Positions 9,689 through 17,809 of a stretch of 64,000 nt of DNA are shown in pieces. Both the position numbers and the translations under genes were made by a program. Positions within the stretch are counted from its first letter, which is position 1; the number at the start of each line of letters is the position of its first letter. The notes under the pieces were generated by a model. It was given only the letters and a program-made list of their open reading frames with translations. It was not told where the DNA came from and did no database searches. The DNA is from JAAFHB01 sp038236995 (GTDB taxonomy: Bacteria; Bacteroidota; Bacteroidia; Bacteroidales; Prolixibacteraceae), in NCBI GenBank assembly GCA_038236995.1, contig JBBRZE010000004.1:50039-114038 (forward strand). Direction: 5' to 3'.

Positions 9689-9720
9689 CAAGAAGCACTT
9701 TGAATTCAATGCGTTGTTTT
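9663..9720 (+). terminator. Hairpin terminator overlapping the stop codon of the YiiX-like gene
   Basis: Two 17-nt arms at 9671-9687 and 9696-9712 pair with a single mismatch around an 8-nt loop. A further 5 bp (9663-9667 with 9713-9717) extends the stem after a 3-nt bulge, and T-rich sequence follows. The TGA stop (9686-9688) is in the first arm. It separates convergent genes and may act on both strands. Confidence 0.7.
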
Positions 9721-9817
9721 ATAAAACGTTTTCATTTGCTCCCCTTTCTTTCTATAAAAAGCAGCAAATGACAGGCAATCTGCAACTGCCCGATGCAAGT
9801 CACCAATTGCAGATGAT

Positions 9818-10984
9818 CTATTTTAATTGAAGTTCCATAATCTTCGCAACATCGTTGGTGGTAAGATCACCACGTTCGCCGATTGCTTTAATTCCCCTTT
9901 TTACAAAACGATCAACTACTTTATTAATGATTTCGCTTCCAACACCATAATCTGCTAATTTTGTTTTAATACCGACAGATTCGAAAAATTCAACCGTCTT
10001 TTGTATCGTGGCATCAATCCGCTCATCAACTGTTCCTTCAGTAATTTGCCAAACCCTTTCACCATATTGAAGGATCTTCTCTGTTTTGTTTTCACGTTTC
10101 AGCTTCATGATTCCCGGCAGAACAATGCAAAGTGTCTGACCATGATCGATCCCATGAAAAGCAGTAAGTTCATGACCAATCGTGTGTGTAGCCCAATCCT
10201 GTGGTACACCAACTCCGATCAATCCGTTTAAAGCCATTGTAGCTGCCCACATAAAATTGGCGGCAGCATCGTAACTGGTACGGTCAGCAAGAACCTTAGG
10301 ACCTTCTTCGATAAGAGTTGTAAGAATCGATTCCGCAAAACGATCCTGAATAGGTGCGTTAACCGGAAAGGTGAGGTATTGTTCCATCACATGGACAAAA
10401 GCATCTACAATTCCGTTAGCCACCTGAATCTGAGGCAACGAAAATACAACCTCAGGATCAAGAATCGAGAAGCGCGGCATCACATGCTCGGAGTCAAATG
10501 CAAGCTTGTCATGTGTTTCCCAACGCGTGACTACTGAATTCCCGTTCATTTCGGAACCCGTTGCCGGAAGCGTGAGCACGGTACCGATCGGCAAAGCCTT
10601 CTCAACATGCACTTCGCTGCGTCGTGATAATATTTCCCAGGGATCAGATCCTTCCCAAAGGGCAGCTGCTGCAATGAATTTGGTGCCATCCAACACCGAA
10701 CCGCCGCCGACAGCCAATAAGAAATCAATTTTATGCTCTTTTACAAGTGCAACACCTTTCATCAGTGTTTCATAGTGCGGATTAGCTTCAATTCCACTGA
10801 ATTCAATGATGTTGAAACCCTTCAATGCAGCAAGGACCTGATCGTAGACGCCATTTTTCCTGATACTTCCGCCACCGTAAGTGAGCAGGATATTGGCTCC
10901 TTTGGGAACTAATTTCGAAAGTTGGGCGATTTGGCCTTTTCCAAAACAAATTCTCACCGGATTATAAAACTCAAAATTTCTCAT
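9818..10984 (-). CDS. Iron-containing alcohol dehydrogenase (YqhD/BdhA type)
   Basis: NAD(P)H-dependent group III alcohol dehydrogenase that reduces aldehydes such as butyraldehyde. The 388-residue protein opens MRNFEFYNPVRICFGKGQI, the usual YqhD/BdhA N-terminus. It has the dinucleotide-binding GGGSVLDGTK block (about 92-101) and the iron ligands: Asp and His in VDAFVHVMEQYL, and further His residues in IGHELTAFHGIDHGQTL. Length fits the family (380-390). It is transcribed toward the IorAB-YiiX group and ends at the hairpin there; ArcB lies 52 bp upstream in the same orientation. The substrate in vivo is unknown, with fermentation alcohols the likeliest. Confidence 0.93.
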   Translation of the reverse strand: MRNFEFYNPVRICFGKGQIAQLSKLVPKGANILLTYGGGSIRKNGVYDQVLAALKGFNIIEFSGIEANPHYETLMKGVALVKEHKIDFLLAVGGGSVLDGTKFIAAAALWEGSDPWEILSRRSEVHVEKALPIGTVLTLPATGSEMNGNSVVTRWETHDKLAFDSEHVMPRFSILDPEVVFSLPQIQVANGIVDAFVHVMEQYLTFPVNAPIQDRFAESILTTLIEEGPKVLADRTSYDAAANFMWAATMALNGLIGVGVPQDWATHTIGHELTAFHGIDHGQTLCIVLPGIMKLKRENKTEKILQYGERVWQITEGTVDERIDATIQKTVEFFESVGIKTKLADYGVGSEIINKVVDRFVKRGIKAIGERGDLTTNDVAKIMELQLK

Positions 10985-11036
10985 GCTAATTTCAATTAAA
11001 TCAAAAGACTATAAAAAAGAATCAACGAAACAATCT

Positions 11037-12038
11037 TTAATTTCCTAAAGTTGCCACCATTACTGCTTTGATCGTATGCATCCGGTTCTCGGCCTGATCG
11101 AAAACAATGGATGCTTCACTTTCGAACACTTCATCTGTCACCTCCATCGATTCAAGTCCGAATTTCTGAAAGATCTCTTCCCCGATTTTTGTGTTACGGT
11201 CGTGATAAGCCGGTAAACAATGGAGAAATTTGACTTTTGGGTTTCCGGTCAGCTCCATCGCTTCTTTATTCACCTGATAAGGTTTGAGTTCGGCAATTCT
11301 TTGGGCCCAAACTTCATTTGGTTCTCCCATCGAAACCCAGACATCGGTATAGAGAAAATCACAGTCCTTTACCGCTTTCGCAAGATCTTCTGTAATCAGG
11401 ATTTTTGCACCACTCTCTTTAGCTATTTTTTGACATTCCAACTGTAACTCGGCGGATGGCTGGCACGACTTTGGTGCTGCGGCACGGAAATCCATTCCCA
11501 TTTTCGCCGCTCCTACCATCAACGAGTTGCCCATATTATTCCGGGCATCACCAAGATAGGCAAATTTCATCTCCGAAAGCGGTTTATCACAATGCTCGCG
11601 CATCGTCAGGAAATCGGCAAGGATCTGCGTCGGGTGGAATTCATCAGTCAGACCATTCCAGACAGGAACTCCGGCATATTTGGCCAACTCTTCGACAATT
11701 GATTGTTCGAAGCCACGATATTGAATTCCATCGTACATTCTGCCAAGAACTCTTGCAGTATCTTTCATCGACTCTTTTGCACCGATTTGCGTGCCTGATG
11801 GACCCAGGTAAGTAACGTGTGCACCCTGATCATATGCTGCGACCTCGAATGCGCAGCGGGTTCGTGTGGAGGTTTTTTCAAAAATAAGGGCTATATTCCT
11901 GCCATTTAACCGTGGTTCTTCGGTTCCTGAAGACTTTGCCCATTTTAATTCAGCCGCAAGATCAAGTAAGTGTTCAATCTCTTCATGCGTAAAATCCAGT
12001 AATTTCAAAAAATGCCTGGCATGCAGCGTAGTAGCCAT
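11037..12038 (-). CDS. arcB: Ornithine carbamoyltransferase, probably catabolic
   Basis: Transfers carbamoyl between carbamoyl phosphate and ornithine/citrulline. The ATG at 12038 gives MATTLHARHFLKLLDFTHEE, which aligns with the start of known OTCases; a frame 15 codons longer has no support. Carbamoyl-phosphate-binding STRTR is at about 54-58, with AAYDQGAHVTYLGPSG just after it, FHPTQ in the middle and the ornithine loop HCLPAYHD near the C-terminus. Length 333 aa. The sequence resembles the enterobacterial/ArcB type, not the shorter N-acetylornithine-specific type common in Bacteroidota. Carbamate kinase is immediately upstream (76 bp), supporting a catabolic role in the arginine deiminase pathway. 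No arcA is in the window. Confidence 0.92.
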   Translation of the reverse strand: MATTLHARHFLKLLDFTHEEIEHLLDLAAELKWAKSSGTEEPRLNGRNIALIFEKTSTRTRCAFEVAAYDQGAHVTYLGPSGTQIGAKESMKDTARVLGRMYDGIQYRGFEQSIVEELAKYAGVPVWNGLTDEFHPTQILADFLTMREHCDKPLSEMKFAYLGDARNNMGNSLMVGAAKMGMDFRAAAPKSCQPSAELQLECQKIAKESGAKILITEDLAKAVKDCDFLYTDVWVSMGEPNEVWAQRIAELKPYQVNKEAMELTGNPKVKFLHCLPAYHDRNTKIGEEIFQKFGLESMEVTDEVFESEASIVFDQAENRMHTIKAVMVATLGN

Positions 12039-12114
12039 ATTATCAATATTAAGGTTTAATTCTTTCAAAGTTGACAAAAACATTCCAGATCAACGAATTT
12101 AGCTGGAATAAATT

Positions 12115-13071
12115 TCACATTCCATACACCATCGTAATTTTTGAACCGTACGATTTGTCTTCAAGTTTCGATGCTTCGGTGATAATACTCTTATCGCCAC
12201 CGCTTTTGATAAAAGATAAAGCAGCGACAATTTTAGGAGCCATCGAACCTTCAGCAAAGGTTCCTGATTCGAGGTATTTCACAGTATCGTTGTAATCCAA
12301 AAACTCAAGTTTTTCCTGGGTCGGAAGGCCATAATCTTTAAAGATAAATGGCACATCCGTAAGGATATAAAACTCATTAGCACCAACTCCGTTGGCCAGT
12401 ACCGATGAGGCTAGGTCTTTGTCAATTACAGCATCAATGGTTCGGACTTCATTGTTTTCATCGTGGTAAACCGGGATTCCCCCACCTCCGCAAGTGATAA
12501 TGATATTCCCCTGTCGGGCAAGGTCTTTAATTACTTCAAGATTGAATATTGCTTTCGGGACAGGCGATGGAACGACGCGGCGCCAACCTTTCTCACCCTT
12601 TTTACTTAGTTTAAAGATCCATCCTTTTTCTTTTGAAAGTATCTGAGCCTGCTCTTCAGTATAATACATTCCAATTCGCTTTGTTGGATTTTTAAAAGCC
12701 TCATCTTCTGGATCTACCTCTACCATTCCAACAAGGGTAATCACGTTTCTTTTGATACCGTGTTTGTTTAAAATATTCCTGAAAATCCGCTCTATCATAT
12801 AGCCAATACCGCCCTGTGTATCTGCCACACATATATCCAATGGCATTGGTGTGATTCCATAAAGTTGCAATCCGGCATCATTACGCATTAATATATTGCC
12901 CACCTGTGGTCCGTTACCGTGTGTGACGATCAGATCATATCCGGCATTGATCAAAAATATCAGATTTTCAAGGGTTTCAGCAGTATGAATTTCCTGCTCC
13001 TCAATTGTCCCCTTTTCGTTATCCCGAAGAAGGGCATTTCCTCCAAGCGCTACAACAGCCAGTTTTTTCAC
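12115..13071 (-). CDS. arcC: Carbamate kinase
   Basis: Last step of the arginine deiminase pathway: carbamoyl phosphate plus ADP gives ATP, CO2 and ammonia. The 318-residue protein has the family pattern: ALGGNALLRDN at the N-terminus, THGNGPQVGN (about 51-60), a central RRVVPSPVPKAI block and ITCGGGGIPV (about 193-202). The end is GSKITMVYGM. It is 5' of arcB on the same strand, so arcC-arcB is probably one transcript starting in the 13.1-13.4 kb gap. With RocD it would let the cell gain ATP and glutamate from citrulline or arginine. Confidence 0.95.
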   Translation of the reverse strand: MKKLAVVALGGNALLRDNEKGTIEEQEIHTAETLENLIFLINAGYDLIVTHGNGPQVGNILMRNDAGLQLYGITPMPLDICVADTQGGIGYMIERIFRNILNKHGIKRNVITLVGMVEVDPEDEAFKNPTKRIGMYYTEEQAQILSKEKGWIFKLSKKGEKGWRRVVPSPVPKAIFNLEVIKDLARQGNIIITCGGGGIPVYHDENNEVRTIDAVIDKDLASSVLANGVGANEFYILTDVPFIFKDYGLPTQEKLEFLDYNDTVKYLESGTFAEGSMAPKIVAALSFIKSGGDKSIITEASKLEDKSYGSKITMVYGM

Positions 13072-13434
13072 AATTTATCGGTTTTAAGTATTGGTTGAAT
13101 AACGATCCAAAGTAACACTATATCGGAGAACCTGAATCTGCATAATATCATGTTCTATACAATAATTTATGGGCCTCAATTGTTCACCTTTGCATTCACC
13201 TCGTTGTCGCCAAACGAGGACTGAATCAGGTGATGGTTAGCTATCCTTTTATTAACTGAAGTTGGCAATTCTATCCTAAATACTTAATTCATAATTGCTA
13301 ATTCACAATTCCAAATTGGCTTTCACCGATCTTCGATTCATAATTTCAATTTCATAATTCCTTTGGCCTTTTTTAGTTAAATTTGCAGTGCAGTTCAATG
13401 CAGTTTTTTTAGAAATAAATTTGATCTCAGATAC
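13072..13434. promoter_or_regulatory. Divergent intergenic region arcC / ftsK
   Basis: A 363-bp AT-rich gap between divergent genes, with no ORF I can support. TAAATTTG at 13378-13385 matches the -7 consensus for ftsK, 50 bp before its ATG. On the minus strand an imperfect TACTTTGG near 13113 could serve arcC. Short direct repeats of TTCATAATT-like sequence occur at 13288-13360. No Arg-type operator could be recognised. Confidence 0.4.
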
Positions 13435-15876
13435 ATGGCCCGCAGCAAGAACGAAAAAACAGGTACTACTTCCACGAAGAAAGGTGGAATTGGTGGTCGG
13501 TTAGGAAATCTCAACACCTGGGAACGCATTGGTGGCATACTAGCAATTCTCCTGTTTTTCTTTTCAATATACCTTCTTATTTCTTTTATATCCTTCTTTA
13601 TTTCAGGAGGTGTAGATATAAGTCACCTCAATGTTACTTCCAAAGAATTATTGTCGAATCCCGATCTGAAAATTCAAAACGCAGGTGGACGATGGGGTGC
13701 TGTAATGGCTAATTTATTTATTAATAAAGGTTTCGGAATAGCCTCCATTGGATTTATTTATCTCTTTATCATTATTTCTTTGCGCCTGGGCAAGATTGGC
13801 AAATTTTCGATGAGAAGGAATTTTGCATACGGCATTTTTTTAATCATTTGGACATCAGTTACATTCGGATATTTCTTTTCCTCACTTTACGAAAAATCGT
13901 TCCTGTTTCCAGGTGGAACATATGGCTATTTTATCAGCCAGTTATTGAACTCAACCATCGGAAAGATGGGTACATTTTTTCTGATTCTCGCCTTAATTCT
14001 GATTTGTATTATTGTGGCATTCGAGGAGGCCTGGCCACTTCTTAAGAAATGGGTAACTTACAAACGTTTAAAGAGTTTGAAAGCAGCCGCAGCTAAAAAG
14101 GAGGAAATTGCAGATGAAGATACTTTCTCAATTCCACAAGCTCCTTTAATTCCAACCAAAGAAAAAGCATTCGCAAAAGTTGCTGTCGGAGATAACGTTG
14201 AAATTGTATATGCAGGTAGTAAAGTTGATGACCATCTGGAAATTGAGCGCGAAGAGATTCACCACGAGGAACCAGCTCCTTTTGTAAACCGACCATTGGT
14301 CACCCCTGAACCGCGAAAAAGTGCTGATGATGACGGACTATACGAAGGTGCTGACGAAGATATGCCGGACTTTGATCCGACACTTGAATTGTCGCGTTAC
14401 AAATTCCCGCCAATCGAGTTGCTCGAAGAGCGCTCAACCGGCAATCCGCAGGTATCGGATGAGGAATTGATAGCCAATAAGAACAAGATCCTTCAGACGC
14501 TGAAAAACTACAATATTGAAATTGTAAAAATCAAGGCGACCACAGGTCCGACGATCACCCTTTACGAGATCGTTCCTGCGCCGGGTGTCAGGATTTCGAA
14601 GATAAAAAATCTGGAGGATGATATCGCATTGAGTCTTGCTGCTTTAGGAATCCGTATCATTGCCCCAATACCTGGGAAAGGGACAGTTGGTATTGAAGTT
14701 CCAAACAGTAAACCGGAGATTGTCTCAATGCGTTCGCTAATTGCCTCAAAAGTATTTCAGGAGACCGATTATGAGCTGCCACTTGCTTTGGGAAAGACCA
14801 TCTCGAATGAAACATTCGTTGTCGATCTCACAAAGATGCCCCATATTTTAGTTGCCGGAGCTACCGGACAGGGAAAATCGGTTGGTTTGAATGCCATCAT
14901 CTCTTCGCTGCTCTACAAGAAGCATCCGGCACAATTAAAATTCGTCTTTATTGATCCAAAGAAAGTTGAATTAAATCTTTACGCCATTATTGAAAAGCAC
15001 TTCCTGGCGAAAATGGAGGGGGAAACTGATCCGATTATTACAGATGTTCAGCGGGTTAAAAATACGCTGAATTCGCTGAATCATGAGATGGATATGCGGT
15101 ATGACCTTTTAAAGAAGGCTCATGCCCGGAACATTAAAGAATACAACGAGAAGTTTATTTCGCGAAGATTGAATCCTGAGAAAGGACATAAATACCAGCC
15201 TTATATTGTGGTGGTTATTGACGAGTTTGCCGACCTGATAATGACTGCCGGCAAAGAAATTGAATTACCGATTGCACGAATTGCCCAGTTGGCACGAGCG
15301 GTTGGAATCCATATGGTTATTGCAACGCAACGCCCTTCAATTAATATTATTACCGGCGTTATAAAAGCCAACTTTCCTGCCCGTATAGCTTTCCGCGTAG
15401 CATCAATGGTTGACTCCAGAACTATTCTGGATACACCTGGTGCAAACCAGTTGATTGGGAAAGGTGACATGCTTGTTTCAACCGGGAGCGCCCTCATACG
15501 CGTGCAATGTGCATTCGTTGATACACCCGAAGTAGAGGCCATCGCGAAATACATCAGTCAGCAACCTTCCTATCCAAGCGCCTACTTACTGCCTGAATGT
15601 GAAGTTGAAGGATCGGATGACTCAAACGCCATCGACTTAAAGAACCGTGACGAACTCTTCGACGACGCAGCAAGAATTGTGGTGATGAATCAGACTGGAT
15701 CGACCTCTGCGATACAACGCAAATTTTCGATTGGTTACAACAGGGCCGGAAGAATAATGGATCAACTCGAAGCTGCAGGGATCGTGGGACAAAACGAAGG
15801 AAGCAAAGCCCGTCAGGTATTATTACAGGACGAATACGCTTTGGAACAATTATTGAAGGGTTTAAATCAATATTGA
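13435..15876 (+). CDS. ftsK: DNA translocase FtsK/SpoIIIE
   Basis: Septal DNA pump that moves chromosome dimers and termini and activates XerCD. The 813-residue protein has an Arg/Lys-rich start, then about four membrane segments within residues 30-200 (for example IGGILAILLFFFSIYLLISF). A charged linker (about 210-340) and the FtsK alpha domain (about 345-440) follow. The RecA-like motor has Walker A GATGQGKSVGLN near 478-489, Walker B VVVIDEFADLIM and IATQRPS. The C-terminal gamma winged helix spans about 745-813 (GSTSAIQRKFSIGYNRAGRI) and normally reads KOPS sites. Length is typical. XerD in this window (36143-37042) is its known partner. Confidence 0.96.
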   Translation: MARSKNEKTGTTSTKKGGIGGRLGNLNTWERIGGILAILLFFFSIYLLISFISFFISGGVDISHLNVTSKELLSNPDLKIQNAGGRWGAVMANLFINKGFGIASIGFIYLFIIISLRLGKIGKFSMRRNFAYGIFLIIWTSVTFGYFFSSLYEKSFLFPGGTYGYFISQLLNSTIGKMGTFFLILALILICIIVAFEEAWPLLKKWVTYKRLKSLKAAAAKKEEIADEDTFSIPQAPLIPTKEKAFAKVAVGDNVEIVYAGSKVDDHLEIEREEIHHEEPAPFVNRPLVTPEPRKSADDDGLYEGADEDMPDFDPTLELSRYKFPPIELLEERSTGNPQVSDEELIANKNKILQTLKNYNIEIVKIKATTGPTITLYEIVPAPGVRISKIKNLEDDIALSLAALGIRIIAPIPGKGTVGIEVPNSKPEIVSMRSLIASKVFQETDYELPLALGKTISNETFVVDLTKMPHILVAGATGQGKSVGLNAIISSLLYKKHPAQLKFVFIDPKKVELNLYAIIEKHFLAKMEGETDPIITDVQRVKNTLNSLNHEMDMRYDLLKKAHARNIKEYNEKFISRRLNPEKGHKYQPYIVVVIDEFADLIMTAGKEIELPIARIAQLARAVGIHMVIATQRPSINIITGVIKANFPARIAFRVASMVDSRTILDTPGANQLIGKGDMLVSTGSALIRVQCAFVDTPEVEAIAKYISQQPSYPSAYLLPECEVEGSDDSNAIDLKNRDELFDDAARIVVMNQTGSTSAIQRKFSIGYNRAGRIMDQLEAAGIVGQNEGSKARQVLLQDEYALEQLLKGLNQY

Positions 15877-15900
15877 GATTTTTAATTTATAAATCAGAGA

Positions 15901-16551
15901 ATGAAAGCTGTTTTAATATTTAGTGCTTTAATTTTGCTCACCGGATCATTGTTTGCACAGCAGGATGCAAAGGCGAAAGTAATACTCGACAAACTTTCGC
16001 AAACAAGCAAAAGCTATAAAACCATTCAAATCGATTTTTTGTTTACGCTCGAAAATAAATCAGGCAGTGTTACCGAAACGAATGAAGGTAGTGTTGCCTT
16101 AAAAGGGAAAAGTTACCGATTGCATATGCCTTCATTGGGGATGGAAGTTTTTTCGGATGGCACAGCAACGTGGAGTTATATGACAGAATCGAATGAGGTT
16201 AATATTACTGAAAATGATCCCGATAGTGATGAGGCACTGAATCCTGCCAATCTTTTTACGATCTACGAAAAAGGATTTAATTACACTTATATTGGAGAGG
16301 AAACGATTGGTGGTAAAGCTTCGCAGGTAATCGATCTGATTCCGACTGATAAAACCAAAGAATTCACCAAAGTAAGATTGTACGTTGACAAGGCGAGATC
16401 TCAGATATTGAAGGCAAAGACATTTAATAAAGATGGGAATGCTTACACGCTCTCGTTGAAAAATATGAAAACTGACCAGAATTTAACCGACGACTATTTT
16501 AAATTCGATGCGGCCAAATATCCCAAGGTTGAAGTGAACGATATGAGATAA
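15901..16551 (+). CDS. lolA: Outer-membrane lipoprotein carrier LolA
   Basis: Periplasmic chaperone that ferries lipoproteins from LolCDE to the outer membrane. The 216-residue protein has a signal peptide (1-20, ending LFAQQ). A LolA-type half-barrel follows: SQTSKSYKTIQIDFLFTLEN, GSVALKGKSYRLHMPSLGMEVFSDG, WSYMTESNEVNITE and KVRLYVDKARSQILKAKTFN. It starts 24 bp after ftsK and is probably cotranscribed, an ftsK-lolA order also common in other bacteria. A hairpin at 16580-16636 ends the unit. Confidence 0.9.
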   Translation: MKAVLIFSALILLTGSLFAQQDAKAKVILDKLSQTSKSYKTIQIDFLFTLENKSGSVTETNEGSVALKGKSYRLHMPSLGMEVFSDGTATWSYMTESNEVNITENDPDSDEALNPANLFTIYEKGFNYTYIGEETIGGKASQVIDLIPTDKTKEFTKVRLYVDKARSQILKAKTFNKDGNAYTLSLKNMKTDQNLTDDYFKFDAAKYPKVEVNDMR

Positions 16552-16579
16552 ACCAAAGAAAGGATAAAGGTTAAAGGTT

Positions 16580-16640
16580 AAAGAGGAAGGATGCAAGCAG
16601 CAATTTTATTTATTGTCACTTGCATCTTTCCTCTTTATTA
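16580..16640 (+). terminator. Hairpin after ftsK-lolA
   Basis: Arms at 16580-16597 and 16619-16636 pair over 18 bp with one G-T wobble around a 21-nt loop, ending CTCTTT. It begins 29 bp after the lolA stop. Confidence 0.6.
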
Positions 16641-16696
16641 CCAGATCCCTCGCCTTTACTGCCACAATAATGAATCCTCGTCGCAACTATATCGAT

Positions 16697-16800
16697 TTTC
16701 CTAAGCAGGAAAAATAATTTCCTAAGCAAGAAAGCTAACTTTCCTAAGCAAGAAATTTAATTTTCCTAAGCAAGAAATTTATTTTCCACGTTAGGAAATC
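16697..16800. repeat. 21-22 bp tandem repeat, four full copies and one decayed
   Basis: The unit TTTCCTAAGCAAGAAA plus 5-6 AT-rich bases starts at 16697, 16718, 16740 and 16762; a degenerate fifth copy starts at 16783 (TTTCCACGTTAGGAAA). Each unit is itself an imperfect inverted repeat, perfect in the first copy (TTTCCT/AGGAAA around AAGC). It lies between the convergent lolA and lipid kinase genes. No coding potential seen. Confidence 0.85.
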
Positions 16801-16844
16801 CCTGGTTGTTGGTTTTAACTTCGTTGGTGCATTCACAGCAAGTT

Positions 16845-17798
16845 TCATTCAAGCATCCTGAACTTATCTTCACCGTAAATGACCCTCAATTGATGCGGGA
16901 TGATCTTCAAATTAAAATTACTGTTGCCGATCGATTCGCCATCGACTTCGCCTGAAATTGGTTTTTCAGCTGTAATTTGGACTTGCTTACCAGTATGCGT
17001 CGATACGCGATAATCTTTTACAAAACTTCCGTTATACAATTTCAGAAAATTCCGGAGAATGCCCCAAATACCTAAATTCCGTATAATTGTGATGTGAAAA
17101 CAGCCATTTACGGGATTTGCATCGGGTACCTGCATCATTCCTCCTCCATTGAATTTACCAATTCCAACACTTGCGCTGAATAAATTCACGCTCAATTTCT
17201 CACCATTAATTACGAAACTGGTTTGGTCTGCTTTATGATTAAAATAACTCCACAGAAAGCTTTCGATATACACCCTGATTCCGGATAGCCCACTGTTTTT
17301 GAGATTATTGGCGCGTGTTGCCACCATCGCATCAAAACCAAAGCCCGCAATATTTACGAAAAACCGGCTGATGTTTCTTCCTTCTTCCAGATATTCGACA
17401 AGTCCAACATCCTGAACAACAGTTTTTCCTTTCAGAAGAATATCCATCGCCATTTGGTAATGGTCGGGAATGCCAAAGGTCCGAATCCAATCATTTCCGG
17501 TCCCCACGGGCAACATGCCGATCACAATACGATCGCATTGAATGTTTTTCCCATTAAAAATACCATTCACTATTTCGTTCAGGGTGCCATCGCCACCGGC
17601 AACTATAAAATGGGTCTCACCTTTGATTGCCAAGTCTTTCGCCAATTCGAAAGACTGACCGGCATATTCTGACTCATGTAAAATATACTGTAAACCCGAA
17701 TGGTTCAGGATGGAAACAATTTTGCTTTTGTCTCTTCTTCCTTTGCCGCATCCGGCATGAGGATTGAGAATAACCTGCCAGCTTACATTACTTTCCAC
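16845..17798 (-). CDS. YegS/DagK-family lipid kinase
   Basis: Cytoplasmic kinase with a diacylglycerol-kinase catalytic domain, which phosphorylates diacylglycerol, phosphatidylglycerol or sphingoid lipids with ATP. The 317-residue protein has NPHAGCGKGRR at 12-22, the nucleotide-binding GGDGTLNEIVNGI at about 63-75 and the MLPVGTGNDWIRTFGIP motif near 94-110. The C-terminal beta-sandwich carries the EVDGESIG signature. Length is normal. It lies 11 bp downstream of the fused acyltransferase on the same strand, so both probably act on membrane lipids. The lipid substrate cannot be told apart from sequence; Bacteroidota make sphingolipids and ceramide-type lipids, which leaves that option open. 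Confidence 0.88.
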   Translation of the reverse strand: MESNVSWQVILNPHAGCGKGRRDKSKIVSILNHSGLQYILHESEYAGQSFELAKDLAIKGETHFIVAGGDGTLNEIVNGIFNGKNIQCDRIVIGMLPVGTGNDWIRTFGIPDHYQMAMDILLKGKTVVQDVGLVEYLEEGRNISRFFVNIAGFGFDAMVATRANNLKNSGLSGIRVYIESFLWSYFNHKADQTSFVINGEKLSVNLFSASVGIGKFNGGGMMQVPDANPVNGCFHITIIRNLGIWGILRNFLKLYNGSFVKDYRVSTHTGKQVQITAEKPISGEVDGESIGNSNFNLKIIPHQLRVIYGEDKFRMLE

Positions 17799-17809
17799 CC
17801 TTTTCTGTT

